Source: Toxonevra muliebris (lineage: Eukaryota > Arthropoda > Insecta > Diptera > Pallopteridae). From it: 64,000 bases of DNA. Each line of letters begins with the position of its first letter. Within the stretch, counting starts at the first letter, position 1. Below the pieces are notes generated by a model. The model had not been told where the DNA came from and searched no databases. It saw nothing but the letters and a program-made list of their open reading frames with translations. This document shows positions 36,061-48,536 of the stretch, one piece after another. The stretch spans positions 15,860,878 to 15,924,877 of the forward strand of contig OY829326.1 of the NCBI GenBank assembly GCA_963691655.1, in the 5' to 3' direction. The position numbers and the translations under genes are program-made.

Positions 36061-37133
36061 AGACTACTTGGTTTCGATGGTCTAAAAGTGATTTAAGTTA
36101 TTTTAAGGTTTTAGTTTTCAAATAATCACAAAGTTTTGTGATAATATATTCGGTTGCCTATAGCAGCAGACCTTCTGATATGGTATTGAATATATTTATA
36201 TGGTCATGCGTCGGTAACATAATTCTGAAATATATAGAAAACTTTGGCAATGCATATTAACAAACTGAGAAGCAAATATTTAGTTCGAGGCTCTCCTATA
36301 AATGAATTTCTACAAAGCATGATATAATTTGTGAGAGAGAACCAAAATTGCCTTTAGAATAGAATCGAAAAGTATTTTAATGCTAAAAATGCATCGAATG
36401 AGTTATTATTATTCATTTACCCCAAAGTGAAATCAGTTCGATGTACCTCTAAGTCTAAACAGGTGTTTTCAAAGCTTACTGTAACCTATTTTTCTGTTTT
36501 CCTCCACTTTTTAGGAAGTCATTCATTTTAAATGAATGTTATGAAAAATAAACACTTGACAGATCTTATTCAAGGTTTTGCGTTGTTCAACTAGTACAAA
36601 AATACCAATTATAAATTCCTATGTCTTCAAGCCAGAACAAAGGGAAACAACGAAACATCTTCATCGAACACCGGATCTATCTTGTGACAGTGTTTTGACT
36701 TCGCCTTAGCTGAGCATCTGCGTTCCATGTTTTGTAGCTGTAAGATTTAAAAAGAACTTCACATCTGATTTATGTTTTCTCTTTTCTATGTGGCTCTCTA
36801 TTTCTGCTCAATATGATTCCACCAAGGCAGCTTGATATTATCGACTTGAAAGTTGAACGAAACTTAACGTTAATAAGAATAGCCTGGATCATGAGTACAT
36901 TGATTCTAAACCTGCATTGACAGTAAATTTGATGACATGTCTGCAGAGCTATTCGACAGCAACCCAAAATCTTATACGTAATCATAAAGTTCCAAGCAAA
37001 TCTTTTTGCTTACTCCATGAAACTTCATCCTTGGTAGCACTCTTCATAACAACACCTAAAATGATTATAATGGTTCTTTGATACTTCAACAAAGCGAACA
37101 GTATCTTGTTTATGATTTGAACAATGAACTTAC

Positions 37134-37202
37134 TATACTACTACTACTATTATGGCACGACAGCCCATTGAGGGCCAAGGCGGAGCTTTTCGCATGCACA
37201 AT
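37134..37202 (-). mobile_element. 69-bp retroinsertion with 15-bp target duplication
   Basis: GAACAATGAACTTAC stands at 37119-37133 and 37203-37217. Between them, read on the minus strand, lies GGCCCTCAATGGGCTGTCGT, GCCATAATAGTAGTAG, so the piece ends in a TAG-repeat tail. It is the truncated 3' end of a non-LTR or SINE element. Confidence 0.75.
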
Positions 37203-37215
37203 GAACAATGAACTT

Positions 37216-39151
37216 ACACGGTTCGAAATTTAAGTTAATTTTTTCAACTATTTAATTGGTTATATAATTCCTTACTACAATCAGTTGAATTTTTATTTTT
37301 TAAAGTTGAAATTAAGTAAATAAGGAAGTACATAAACCAAAAAGTTGACATTTTATACGTTAAAGGTTTGTTTTAGAAACTTTTTATGTTTAAATATGAG
37401 TCGATCAAGTTGAAATATTTGTCGGTAAAAGCAATCAACTACACTCAGTAGTTGAATTATTTGATGTGCAGTTGAAAAAATATTCAAAATTTATTACTTT
37501 TTGAACTTTGTTGGTATAAAATTTCACAATTATAGTTGAATAAAAATATTTTAAGAAGAAAATTTCAACTTTATATATTTAAAGTTTACACTATGAAGTT
37601 GAAAATTTGATTATTTAAGTTACAAAATTCAACCAATATATTTTAATTAATTCAACTTTAAAAAACTTTGATTTATTGCGTTTTTTTTTCACTTTTAATC
37701 TCAAACTACAAAGCTACAAATTAGAGAAATAACTTTAGATTTAATCATATTTATTGTAATAAAAGAATATGTGCATATTTACATTTTAAATATGTAAATA
37801 TAAAAAGTGCTTAAACAGTATTATAATTTTCGTTATTATAAACTCTAAGTTATTGAATTTTACTGAAATAAAAAAAAAAGTTTTGATGTAAATGTGAAAA
37901 ACTTCAGAGAAGCTGTAATGGCTGGATATTGTTAACAACTTACGATCAAAAGATATGTAGTACTGTGTTATTAACAATTTTGATGTTCCTGTTGCAATAA
38001 TTATTAGTTTTGTGAATTTTGGCAAAAGTTCAGCTGGAAAAATGTTTTCTTCAGAAAATCATTATTATCTCTTATTCCCGGTGGGGATAGTAATATCTTC
38101 AAAAGTGCTAAAAACTTTTTAACATCATTGCTTCATTCTGTATAAATAAAAAATCATACACAAGAACGTTGGTAAGAGCACTAAATTACCTTTTACGCAA
38201 TTTTTTTCCAATCCCTTAGACACCAACGTGGATAGAATGTGACCCTCTAGAGCCAACCATATCATTTTAAAATTAATGACAATTTCGGGTAATTGAAATT
38301 TCAAATGAAATCAATCAAAACCTAAACAAATAAATAAATACAGATAAATATGTATAGGTATAAATTTGAAATTTGGTTATAAATTATACATATTTATTTT
38401 AATACTTACAATTTCTGGATCAAATATTAAAAAGGATAACCTTGGTGGACATTAAAACTGCTCTGTAAGCATTTCATTCTCGCTTTAACTGTTTCACGAA
38501 GTTTCGAGATGAAACTCTTCTTGAAGTTTCGAAATTTCGGTTAGTAAATACAATACATCACATAATTGTATTTTTGAAATTGAAAAAAAAAAAATAATAG
38601 TGCAAAAAAATAATATTTTATTTCACTTTTTCTTCACTATAAAAAACTTGGAGGTATTTTTGAACGAACTCCATTTCCGAAACACTTTTCACATTCACTG
38701 CCAGGAACAAACTAATAAAACTAATGTTAGCAATTGTGAAATTACTAGTTCTCTGACACATAATTACATTTAAAAATTTTTAAGGTTGAATTTTTTAATT
38801 GCTGATTTAATATTCATCCTCGATGTTGAAATTTCCACCGCTTTAAAATTTTTAAGCAATGAGGAAATTATTTTCAACCATTGGTATTAACTTTGTGCGA
38901 ACTGGTTGAAAATTTCAATATCTTTTAGTTCAAAAATTTTAAGTACATAACAATTCAACAAATTTGGTTTACTTATTTCTCTTCTAAATTGAAAAATATA
39001 ACTTTAAGTTTAAAGATTAATCTGTAAAAGATGAATTTGTAAATTCGTCCATACAGGTTGGAAAAGTTTCAACTATATTGTTGAAAATAAGTGTTTCAAC
39101 TGAAAAAAATTGAATGAAGCTGAAATATTAAACTCAAATTTTTGACCGTGT
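37216..39151. mobile_element. TIR element with AGTTGAAA subterminal repeats
   Basis: ACACGGTTCGAAATTTAAG at the left and ACACGGTCAAAAATTTGAG read inward from the right agree at most positions. AGTTGAA, TTCAACT and variants recur in the outer thirds. It is nearly 2 kb with no recognisable open frame. The left end directly follows the small retroinsertion. Confidence 0.6.
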
Positions 39152-39644
39152 ACTCATCCTACTTAGTAGCGTTATATTTCTCCTGGTTTTAGTCTTTGTG
39201 AGATTACCCTTTTTGGTGATTTTAACGATGATGCCCTCTTTGAACATATCTGTTAGCATACTGACCTACTTGACTCCCGAAATTCTTTGATTACGTAAGC
39301 TGGAATCAATCAATATATTCAGTTTAGGCTTGTTTCAGGATCCACAAATAAAAAACTACACAAAAAATTATGCATGCCTATTTTCACACAAACAATTATG
39401 TAGAAACTTATTTATTGAAAATATAAATAATTCAAAGTATTTTGGGTACTATAAATATTTAATTCCAAGAAATAACAACAACTCAAAATAAATAAGCATA
39501 GCATGTAAATTAAATTATCAGCATGACAGTTACCACATACAATAAATATGAAATAACAACTGAATTGTTTTATGCACTCACTCACACTTCTACAAAACTA
39601 AATTATGTACAATTTATTGTATGCTTTGATAGTTTAAAAGCCAG

Positions 39645-39854
39645 CAACAACAGCAAGAACAGCAGCAACAAACACAAAATGTTAAACTAGAACGTAAACC
39701 ATCAGTGAAACGGCAAGTATCATGGGGACCGCCAACTGTAGCGGAAACGGATACTGATACAGCAGTGCAACTAACAACAATAAAAGCAGTTAAGCAAAAT
39801 GGCTACAGCTACAATGGTGGCACCAATAATCGTGCAACATCAGCTTCAAACTAA
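39645..39854 (+). CDS. axo: axo-like exon N: alternative C-terminal exon
   Basis: After an acceptor CCAG at 39641-39644 the phase-0 frame runs 69 codons to TAA at 39852-39854. It starts glutamine-rich (QQQQEQQQQTQNVKLERK), continues PSVKRQVSWGPPTVAETD and ends KQNGYSYNGGTNNRATSASN. There is no start codon near its beginning, so ordinary ORF finding misses it. Mixed composition, an aromatic core and a clean stop argue for real coding. AATAAA signals follow at 39871 and 40131. The pyrimidine tract is weak, and CAG triplets just inside give extra in-frame acceptors. It probably splices from 29796 or 30092. Confidence 0.6.
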   Translation, partial: QQQQEQQQQTQNVKLERKPSVKRQVSWGPPTVAETDTDTAVQLTTIKAVKQNGYSYNGGTNNRATSASN

Positions 39855-41589
39855 AAGAAAAAAAAATTAAAATAAATTATTAATTGAAAGATTTTTTCAG
39901 CAGAAAAAAAAAACAAAAACAACAAAACGAAAGACGATAGAACGAAAACACATTTTCATCAAATATTTGTAATAAGTAAACGAGTGCTCGATTACTCGCT
40001 ATACGAATACATTCCATTGCTCTTTTTCATTAACTATTATTTTTAATTTTTCATATCAAATTTTCTTCTTTTTTTTTCGTTGTATGCTCATGTGGGTGTG
40101 TGTAAATACTTTGTGATATTTGGTATTATTAATAAAAAACAAATTTCAAATTAATATTTTTTATAGCGAATTTTTTGTGTTTGTTATTTTACTTTTACTT
40201 TTAGTGAGTGTCATAATTTTTTTAAGGTTTAATTAAAAAATATCAACATTTCATTTACTATCAACGGCAGAGCATGAAATTTATAAAAAGTTAATCCTTT
40301 ATAATTTTGGCAAAACTTAATAAGTGAAAATTTAATTTAAAAAAAAAAATATATATATAAAGCAGGAAAACCATAATTATGCTTTCACAAAGTTGTTGTT
40401 AGTTGTTCCCAACTCATGCCAGTGCTTATGTTAGTGGCTTTTATGGTCACTTTGTGTGTTCATGTGGGTGGGTAGGAGTTTTGTCTTCTTTTTCTTGTTT
40501 TTTTTTTCTTGATTTTTGTAGATTTTTGTATAGCAACAAACAAAAAAAAAAAAATACGGAGAAGAAAATATAAACAAAGCAAAGTCAAAGCATAAAATTA
40601 AACCACAAAATTGCTTTTTGAGCATAAACTGTGATTATGTGAGATTAAATCTCATCTAACGAAATTTTAACACCATAACTAAATATTAATATCATCAAAA
40701 TATTGTCAACCAACAACACATAAGGAGCAGCAAAAATTTCATATGCATATGTGTCTAGTATGTGGAAGTAGTATGACCGAAAGTTTCAATATATAAAATA
40801 TTTAGGTACCACAGTGCGTATGTGTAACGTGCAATTAAAAAATAGTTCCATTGTACCTAAATATGAGCATATACCGCAGGTGGGGAAAGGAATAAAAGTT
40901 TTTTTGTTTTGTTTATATTTTTTGACAATTATAATTTTGTTTTGAGTATATTTATGTATGTATATTTTTGAAGTGGAAAATTTTCGGACATTTATAAAGG
41001 CAAAAAAAAAAATGGTATGCTTGAAGAGTTAAAATTATATCAAAATGGTAAATATTTAATGTTATATTTACATATGCACTCTACCACCCCACATTTATTG
41101 CCTGACTAAAACCAGCAATATCCCTTGGTATTCTTATTAACTTGGCGACCTTTAAAGAGCACGTGTATAACAAGACTTTCACACTTCAATTTGAGGTCGA
41201 GCAAACATTGGGAATAATTGAAGAAAAATTTTCGTGCCCATAACTTTATTAAAAAGAAACAATTTCCAAAAAAAAAAAATTAACTCAAATTTGTCTTTAA
41301 ATACAGCATTTTACAACATATTTGCGCTCATTTTAAACTATGAGAAAATTTTGTAATTAAATGTCATTCACACTACATTTACACGCATATACTCATGCTC
41401 TCGCATGAAATAGTGTTAAATAAATTTACACTGTGTAATTTTTGTGAGAAATATATACTCAAATATTGCAGGAACATAAATTTTAAAAACAAATTTCTCC
41501 TTTATTTTTTTTTTTTTTGGTTTTTAAATATAGAATAAAATGCAATACAAAAACAACAGTCGCAACAACTACAACATACAATGAATTTT

Positions 41590-41618
41590 CTCTTCTTCTT
41601 CTTCTTCTTCTTCTTCTT
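41590..41618 (+). repeat. CTT microsatellite
   Basis: About nine uninterrupted CTT/TTC triplets in intronic sequence. Confidence 0.85.
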
Positions 41619-42204
41619 GCTTCTTTGACTGCACATAAATTTTTAATTAAATGTCACTCATACGCCACACTGTGCAAATGATTTTCGTCGGTACTCTTGC
41701 CTCATTCTCGTTCTTGCTCGTTTCTTTCTGCAACATCCTATAGTTTATTTACAAGTAAAAGTTTATGTATGTGTGAATGTTTGTATGTGTTAGTGTTACA
41801 AGTGTCTGCATGTAATTGTATTTTAAAGAGTGACAAATATGAACACAAGTGGTGTATGTTCATATTCGTTTGTGTATCGCTGCATTTTATTGAAAATTCT
41901 AACAAAAAAAAAAGAATAAACAAAAACTGAAACTAATAAAAAGTATGAAATTGTATAAATAAGAAAATCTTTTATTTACTTTTAAAATTTACGACAAATT
42001 TGGAAGCGTGTAAAAAATGTATTTAGCCCCAAATTTTTTTTCTAGTTTTGGATAATTTATAGTTGTATTCATTTATTTTGCGTCATAGATTTAATTCCCA
42101 ATGAATCTGAATTTTAACGAACGTGTGAAGTTTTTTGTTTTATATTTTAAAAGCTATGTACTTGAATGAAAAGAATCTATAATTTTATATCGAATTCAAA
42201 TGGT

Positions 42205-42310
42205 GAAGTGTTTCTGAGGCCATTTTTACCTTGAAGGTTTCCCGGCCACTTTTAATTTTCGACCGTGCTGAGTATCAAGCCCAGGCACCCTGCCTAAGAG
42301 CCTAGCAGAT
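42205..42310 (-). mobile_element. SINE fragment, same family as 53955-54190
   Basis: On the minus strand GGGCTTGATACTCAGCACGG matches the segment at 54130-54150 (GGGATCGATACTCGGCACGG), and CCTTCAAGGTAAAAATGG aligns with the next part. The tail region is missing here. Confidence 0.55.
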
Positions 42311-44099
42311 AGCAACTTAAATATTCCATATTGGAAATATTTGAAAACGATTATACAAAAAATAAATTCATGCTAAAGTTACTCAAAGTCAACATGATAA
42401 GGTTTGATTTTTTTTCTTTCTATCTACAATAATATATTAAAGTAAAATATTGATATATCAAATAGCTCAGAAATCATGGCCAAGCTTAAAATTTTTAATA
42501 ATTCTTTTATTAAATTAAAAAAATTAACTAAGAATTTTTTCTCTTAGATCCATCGATATGTTCTTTAAACTTCCCAAAATATTCATTTTTCAATACATTT
42601 GCTGTCATTTTTTTGTTTTTGTTTTTTTGGGAATGCTTCAGTAATGTTCCTGATAAATGAATTCAAGTGCTCAATGAAGTGTTTATTGGAATTTTCAAAA
42701 TTTTTTATACAACTTCCATCATTACCAACGTCATCAACAACATTCGCAATCGCCATCGCTGTCGTAGTCGCCAATACCAAATTCCCGTCCCCTTCCACTG
42801 CGATTATAGACGCCACGTCACGGTACACACTTTAAACATTTTACGCAAAACTTTACGCAATTTATTATTAATTTACATTGTAAGTTTTTTGCTACAAAAA
42901 ACAGCAACAACAACAGCAGTAATGCAAAAAACCAACAAAAACATTTCACATTTAATGCGAAAAGTTCTTAGTACTTGTTGTTTCCTACTTGTTACGCATT
43001 TGAACATTGGAAATAATTGTTAACAGCAATTTGTTGTTCATTATTACTGTATATATAATGTCTGTAGTAGTAATATGACAAATAATGAAATCAAGTAGGT
43101 AATATTTGTTGTACATAATTGTTTTTTATGTTCTTTATGTTTTTTATTGCTGACGACAATTAATTATGTCGTATGAATTGAAGCGATATTTTTGCGTAAT
43201 TCATATACAAATTAAATTTTAATGAATTTAATTAGTATATAAAATTTGTGTGATTTTTTTTTTATTTTATTTTACGAACTGTAACTGTTGTAATTGAAAT
43301 TAATCAAAAACAAAGAGATCAACAGAATTGTTCAAATGCTTCTGAATGATAAATTCAGGCATAATAAGTTTGCTTTTAATTTTCGAACTTGTTGATGTAC
43401 TACTCCAGGGATCCCATACTTAAACCTCAGCTTTATATTGATCCTATTGTATCACACTTTGGTATAGTGTCAACTACAGCTAATTCGTAACTCAATTTTT
43501 TTTATCGTCTAAATAGAAGCCTAGATGACATGCTCTAAAAATAATGGCTCTTTATTTACCATAATTTTAATTCAATTTATTTTTTTTTCACTACAAACAA
43601 TAATGAATGGATAAAAAAAAGATTGAGTTATTTAACGTAAATCTAACGTATAGCAACTGAAAAATACCATTCTTAGTAATTAAGAGCATAATTATTCCAT
43701 CATTCGAAGAATCGAATAAGAATCAAGAAATAATAAACTATTTCAATCAAAACAATTATTTCACATTTACATCGAAAAATAAATTAATCGATCCTGGTCT
43801 AGGTGACCATTGCTACTATAGAGGAATCATTATCATCAATTCCTGTTTCTTCCGTTGAAGTATATGGCATCGGTAAAATATGTACAAGATGTTCTGTTTG
43901 TGTTCAATATTTTAAGTTCATTCAATGACTTACCATAACTTTCTATTTCTTTAAAATCCATTATCTTCCAGGAATGTAGACCGATGGAGAAGAGAGAGAA
44001 TATGTAGAGCGCTTTATATCTAAAATTTTAAGAAAAGTTTATGCATAGATCTTTTACTTTTGGAGAACTTGATAATTGTTTCTTGTCTGATTTGTTTGC

Positions 44100-44405
44100 A
44101 GGTCTGGTTTCTATTCCAAATTTGGATGGAAGTTTAGTCTGAGGTTTTGCTCGTATTCTTGGTCTGAGTTTGGTTGTCTTTTGGCCTGAGTTTTGGTTTG
44201 GGTCTTGATTTAATTTCTGGCCTGAATTCTGTTTCCTTTTGATCTAAGTTTTGATTTGTTTTTTGACCGATTTTCTATAAGGTTTTCAATTTGAATTTGA
44301 TCTGAGTTTTGGTCGGAATTTTTGCTTGAATTCTGGTCCGATTTTTGTTCTGAATTTTAATCTGTTTTGGTTTGTTTTTTGTACGAATTTTGGTAACATT
44401 TTTGA
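44100..44405 (-). repeat. Degenerate CAGACCAAAA array, reverse orientation
   Basis: GGTCTGAGTTTTGGT-like units follow one another for 300 bases. They are the reverse complement of the array at 13625-13950. The lysine-rich minus-strand open frame across it is a by-product. Confidence 0.6.
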
Positions 44406-45115
44406 GACAGTGCTTTTGGTAAAAGCACCGTAAGGTTCTTCGGTTACCAGCATACATTATCTTAGTAGCAAAGCCTCAATGGCTCCCTAAATGATTTACA
44501 ATTTTCTCTTCTTAACAAAATATACTTTACAAAAAATATCTCATGTTAATTTATGTTAAATTTAACCCTTTTTAACATAACATAAATTCAAATATTCTAA
44601 CTTTTCAGTTACGTACAAAAGAAATTGCATTTTATATTTTATGTAAAAATAGAAAATTGTTTAAATTATTTCTTAGTCCATTTTTGTTTTTCTGTTCCAG
44701 TAAATTATCTCAAGCCCTTTAAAAATGATGGAGAAAAACAACAAGCAGAAGAAAAAAACGAGTTCCCATACAATTGTTGCACTTTTGCTCAATTTACACT
44801 CGAGTCAACATTATGTAAATGCAAATGAGCACGAATGCCTCAAAGTATGTTAATGTTATATGGGTGTATATGTATGTGTATATATGCATTCATGCACATT
44901 TATGTCTAGTATGTATGTGCGTGTGTGTAAACGTTATGTGTGTTTATGCAAACAGAACGCAGTAGTAGTAACCTTCAACATTCAACACACAAGGAAGGAG
45001 AAGAAGTAGAAAAAAAAAAACAATAAAAATGTTTGCAATAATGAAATGAAAAACATGGGAAAAGTAAATTTGTGCTTGCAATGAACGGGAGAGTGCACTA
45101 CACAAATATAAATAT

Positions 45116-45219
45116 GGGGGATTTCATCTCAAGGGAACCCGATTGTAAAATGAATCAAGGGAACCCACTTATAAAATCGATTGATTTTACAAGCGGGTTC
45201 ACTTGAGATGAAATCCCCC
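45116..45219. mobile_element. 104-bp hairpin MITE
   Basis: GGGGGATTTCATCTCAAGGG at the left is mirrored by CTTGAGATGAAATCCCCC at the right. The arms of about 38 bases also contain AACCCG-TTGTAAAAT. The loop contains a second GGGAACCCACTTATAAAATC unit, so the left arm is partly duplicated. Confidence 0.7.
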
Positions 45220-48035
45220 TTATATATGTAGTACACATTATTGAGTTAGTCCGAAGGAACTATTAAGTAATAAAGATCTTGATAAACTCTAAAATCATTT
45301 CAGTTTTTGCCCGAAATTTAAATATCTATTAAGAGTTTCGACCAAATAAAATTTCACTTCGAATGAGCTGTGCCAATTCGATCAACCAATTTCGGATTTT
45401 GACAGGCGTGTAAAAAACTATAAAAATATCAAAAGTTTTTGGGTGAAACTCACGATAAGGAAAAATATTTCGGGGAAAATGTGGTTCGCGTGAAACTCAC
45501 GATAAGGGTTAATGTTTATACACATGTAAGTGCATATGTGTGTATATGAAAATGTTTGAAATCTTTTTTGCCAACAATACAACCATTTGCCTCTACAACT
45601 GTAGCGTGCCATCCAAACAAACACTATACATACTACGAGTATACATATATATACATATGATGAAAGTGAAAAGGTTTTTGTAAAACAAAGAAAAAAACCG
45701 TTTGAAATGGATTTTATTTTACTACACTTTAATTTTCCCACCAAGCAGCGAAACAACCAACGAACAAATCGCCATCATTCATTGCTTTTGTGGTGCCACC
45801 TACATTTGCACTTGACTGAAAATGCTTTGGTATTTGGTTTCAGTTAAAACGATTTGAAAAATAAATGCAAATGTTGCATTATATTTATGAAGTCAGCCAC
45901 CAGTGAGACTTGCAGAGTTGAGTCATTTGCAAGGCTACAACGTACCGCAATGTACGAACATCTAAAGATATGCCACTATTGTTGTATGAGTGTGTGGAAT
46001 GTGCCTTAAGGTAGATATTAAAAAGTGTAAGTTTGATGCACGTGTGCAATAAAACACACACACATAAACACATATATAATTACACTTGTTTATAATACTT
46101 TTGTTAGATTTTTTGAACTTAATGCCATCAGAGTGTGCACATACTTCTATTGTATATACATATATTTCTATATATTTGTTTGTATGTATTTGCATTGTAT
46201 ATGTATTTTTGTATGCTGCTTATGTTGTGCCACAAAACGGCGATGACCTTCAAAAGAAAGTGATGCACTTTCATTTTTATTTGTTTGAAGCGGCCTAAAA
46301 ATATTTTAACACCTTTTTTTTTTTACTTGAAAAATATTACATGTGCACATGTGTGAGTATATATAAGATTTCTTTCAGAATTATTCTACAGCACTTATCT
46401 TAATGATAACTTTACATTCAAAATTAACTAAAAACAAAGAAAAATTTAAAAAAATAATGGCACACCTTTTTATACAATAATTAAAATTTTTATTAAACTT
46501 TAGTGTTAAAGAATGCAGCTCTTAAATTCTAATGGCTCGTAGTTAGAGTTAAAACTAAAGTACAGATATTTTTCCATAAAATCTACTTTATCTTCCAATT
46601 TGACAAAACAAAAAAGAACATTCTATTTTTCACTATGATTGTTGCCATTTCTCTCGAATGGTTCTGAATTTTATAAATTTTTAATATTAAATCGATAACT
46701 TGAAAACAAGATTGCCTTATTCTTCATAAGAATGATTGTAGTTCGTATTTTTTGATTCAGAAATCACAGTCTTTGTTCTTTAATTTTCTAAGCAGCTGTT
46801 GCCATATTTTAGGTTTAGTAGAATTTCTTCAGGCGCTACTGAAATTTCTATTAACAAACTTTCTTGGTATCTCAAATTTAAATACATTTACTTTCTAAAA
46901 AGTATCTCTTAATTTCCTCTTATGCATAAAATTTTGCATCAGTTTGACTATTGTGCAAATTTTTATTTAATTTTTCTTAGTTCGAGTATACATTTTTATC
47001 AATTGATTCAAGCATCAAAGTCAATAAATCCATTTATTTTCTCTTTGGTTGCAATTCGTTTAAATTACTCTGTGGGATTCAAATGTAAATAGAGCATTGT
47101 GTAAATGAGCATCTCAATCTCCAAAGTGCCTAACAAATCAAATTCTGATTTCTCCTCTCAGAGTCAGTGATTTTTACTTTAAATTAAGCTTTGATAGCAA
47201 AATCAGTTTTTGATTCAACTTTTAGTTTTATTAAACTGTAAGCTGTCTCAGAGCAATTTTAATCATTTTAAAAAGTGAAGATTACAAACAATTATGTATT
47301 TGTTTCTTCCTTTACAATGTCACTGATTTAAACCCCAAAAAGCATAAAGTCATAAACCTATAAAAAGGTTCTGATGTTCTTTACTTTGTGGTAAAGGGGA
47401 TTAGTTACGATTTTTAGAAGGCCAAATGTAACTGATTCCACCTATTTTTAAGTATGTAAAACATAAAATATGTACCTATGTATATTTATTCAGCAGTTAA
47501 AACAAATCACTTCGAGAAGGAGTAAAGAAGGTGAGAATATATTTTAAGCTAATTTATTTCTAGGTTTTAAATATGCCTATACCTCAAAAAGTTTGCAAGC
47601 CTCTAACTATATGCAAAGTAAAATCTGTGTGTGATGTGCCTCAAGGAAAAAATCAATCAAATAGTATTTATATTCATACGATGGATATATTTCATTATGT
47701 ATATTATGTTTGAAATCCTAACCAATGCACAAATCAATTTTTAAGTGTGAAACCGATTCCATTTGGTGTTTGGCTTTTTTAGTTATAACTAAGTGAATGT
47801 GTTTTATTCTTTAACTTTTTACTTACAATGTATTTTCTAATTTTTTTCATGTTTTTCTTAAATTTTTTCTTTATTATTAAAACAAAAAAAAAAACAATCC
47901 ATTCATTTAAAATTAAAAACAACAACAACAAAAAACATTTGTTTCATGTAAAAACCAAAAATAAAAGCAAGAGCAACACGAAAACCGCTAACAAACATTT
48001 AACTCCCAACCCCTCCCTCCACTCTCCGCTCTCAG

Positions 48036-48536
48036 GTGAATCCACAAAAAGCATACAACGAGGACAACAACATCGAGGACGATAGCAATGATGATGATGA
48101 CAACATGCCATTAATACACAGAAATAAGAACAGAACGGCGTCACCACAAACACCCACCTCAGCGAGGCTCATCAATTTTAGACTTTCACCATTGGAAATA
48201 ACCAAAGATGATGATGGCGGTGTTGATTATGAAGATGGTGATGACATTGTGTCATCCTCCACGCCAGTTATTGTTGAAAAAATTCCTGACGCCGCCGCGT
48301 ATACAAGCAACGTTACACCCAAAACACCCACCTCTTCTAGTGCATGTATTCCTATGAAAATTGATGATGTTCCTATAGCGCCTTTTCGCACAAGAGCAAA
48401 TCCGCGCACACAAGTGAAGCCGGCATACATCGATGAGGCGCATCGTCAATTTTCAAATCCCATTAGTTACTTAGGTGGGCCAATGTTGCAACCGAGAAAT
48501 CGGAATAGCATTGAGTCGATACTATCACTGGATTAG
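48036..48536 (+). CDS. axo: axo-like exon P: distal alternative C-terminal exon
   Basis: A strong pyrimidine tract (CCCTCCCTCCACTCTCCGCT) and CAG at 48033-48035 precede a phase-0 frame of 166 codons ending in TAG at 48534-48536. The GTG at 48036 is a valine codon after splicing, not a start. The product is acidic at first (NEDNNIEDDSNDDDDNMPLI), has TASPQTPTSARL and VTPKTPTSSS repeats that look like proline-directed phosphorylation sites, and ends RNRNSIESILSLD. AATAAA is at 48894-48899. No upstream coding exon of another gene is visible, and phase fits the 29796 or 30092 donors. It could instead be the last exon of an unseen gene. Confidence 0.6.
   Translation: MNPQKAYNEDNNIEDDSNDDDDNMPLIHRNKNRTASPQTPTSARLINFRLSPLEITKDDDGGVDYEDGDDIVSSSTPVIVEKIPDAAAYTSNVTPKTPTSSSACIPMKIDDVPIAPFRTRANPRTQVKPAYIDEAHRQFSNPISYLGGPMLQPRNRNSIESILSLD

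Larger units (their letters stand above)
30213..39644. other. Intron (and possible 3' UTR) between tail exons M and N
   Basis: It includes a possible 3' UTR to about 30400, then TIR elements at 31313-32301, 32425-33291 and 37216-39151, a non-LTR RNase H remnant at 35600-36060 and a tiny retroinsertion at 37134-37202. I see no further coding exon. Confidence 0.55.
39855..48035. other. Intron (and possible 3' UTR) between tail exons N and P
   Basis: A possible 3' UTR runs to about 40160. After that I see a CTT repeat at 41590-41618, a SINE piece at 42205-42310, the inverted CAGACC array at 44100-44405 and a hairpin MITE at 45116-45219. Open frames such as 42667-43023 and 45418-45756 have no recognisable product. 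Confidence 0.5.
1743..48536 (+). other. axo: Gene span: axotactin-like neurexin-superfamily gene, 3' part
   Basis: Eleven constitutive exons (1743-29320) plus alternative tail exons to 48536 form one plus-strand gene whose 5' end is upstream of the window. Joined exons give about 1404 residues ordered LamG-LamG-EGF-FibC-LamG-EGF-LamG-EGF-LamG-TM, then a cytoplasmic tail. Every junction keeps frame: phases are 1,0,2,1,2,1,1,1,1,0,0. The fibrinogen-C-like segment between EGF and LamG is typical of the Caspr/neurexin IV/axotactin branch and absent from neurexin-1. I choose axotactin over neurexin IV because there are five LamG domains after the window start and because Rpd3 is next door, which I recall also being true in Drosophila. 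Axotactin is known as a glial protein acting on axonal excitability. Neurexin IV or another Caspr-like gene is the main alternative. Confidence 0.7.

Noticed and set aside
36770..36985. Minus-strand frame after the RNase H remnant
   Set aside because: Possible transposon debris, but no motif is recognisable.
44275..44457. Lysine-rich minus-strand frame
   Set aside because: It is the product of the degenerate CAGACCAAAA array.
45443..45507. 18-base direct repeat GTGAAACTCACGATAAGG, twice
   Set aside because: Only two copies 47 bases apart, with no further structure; probably a local duplication.
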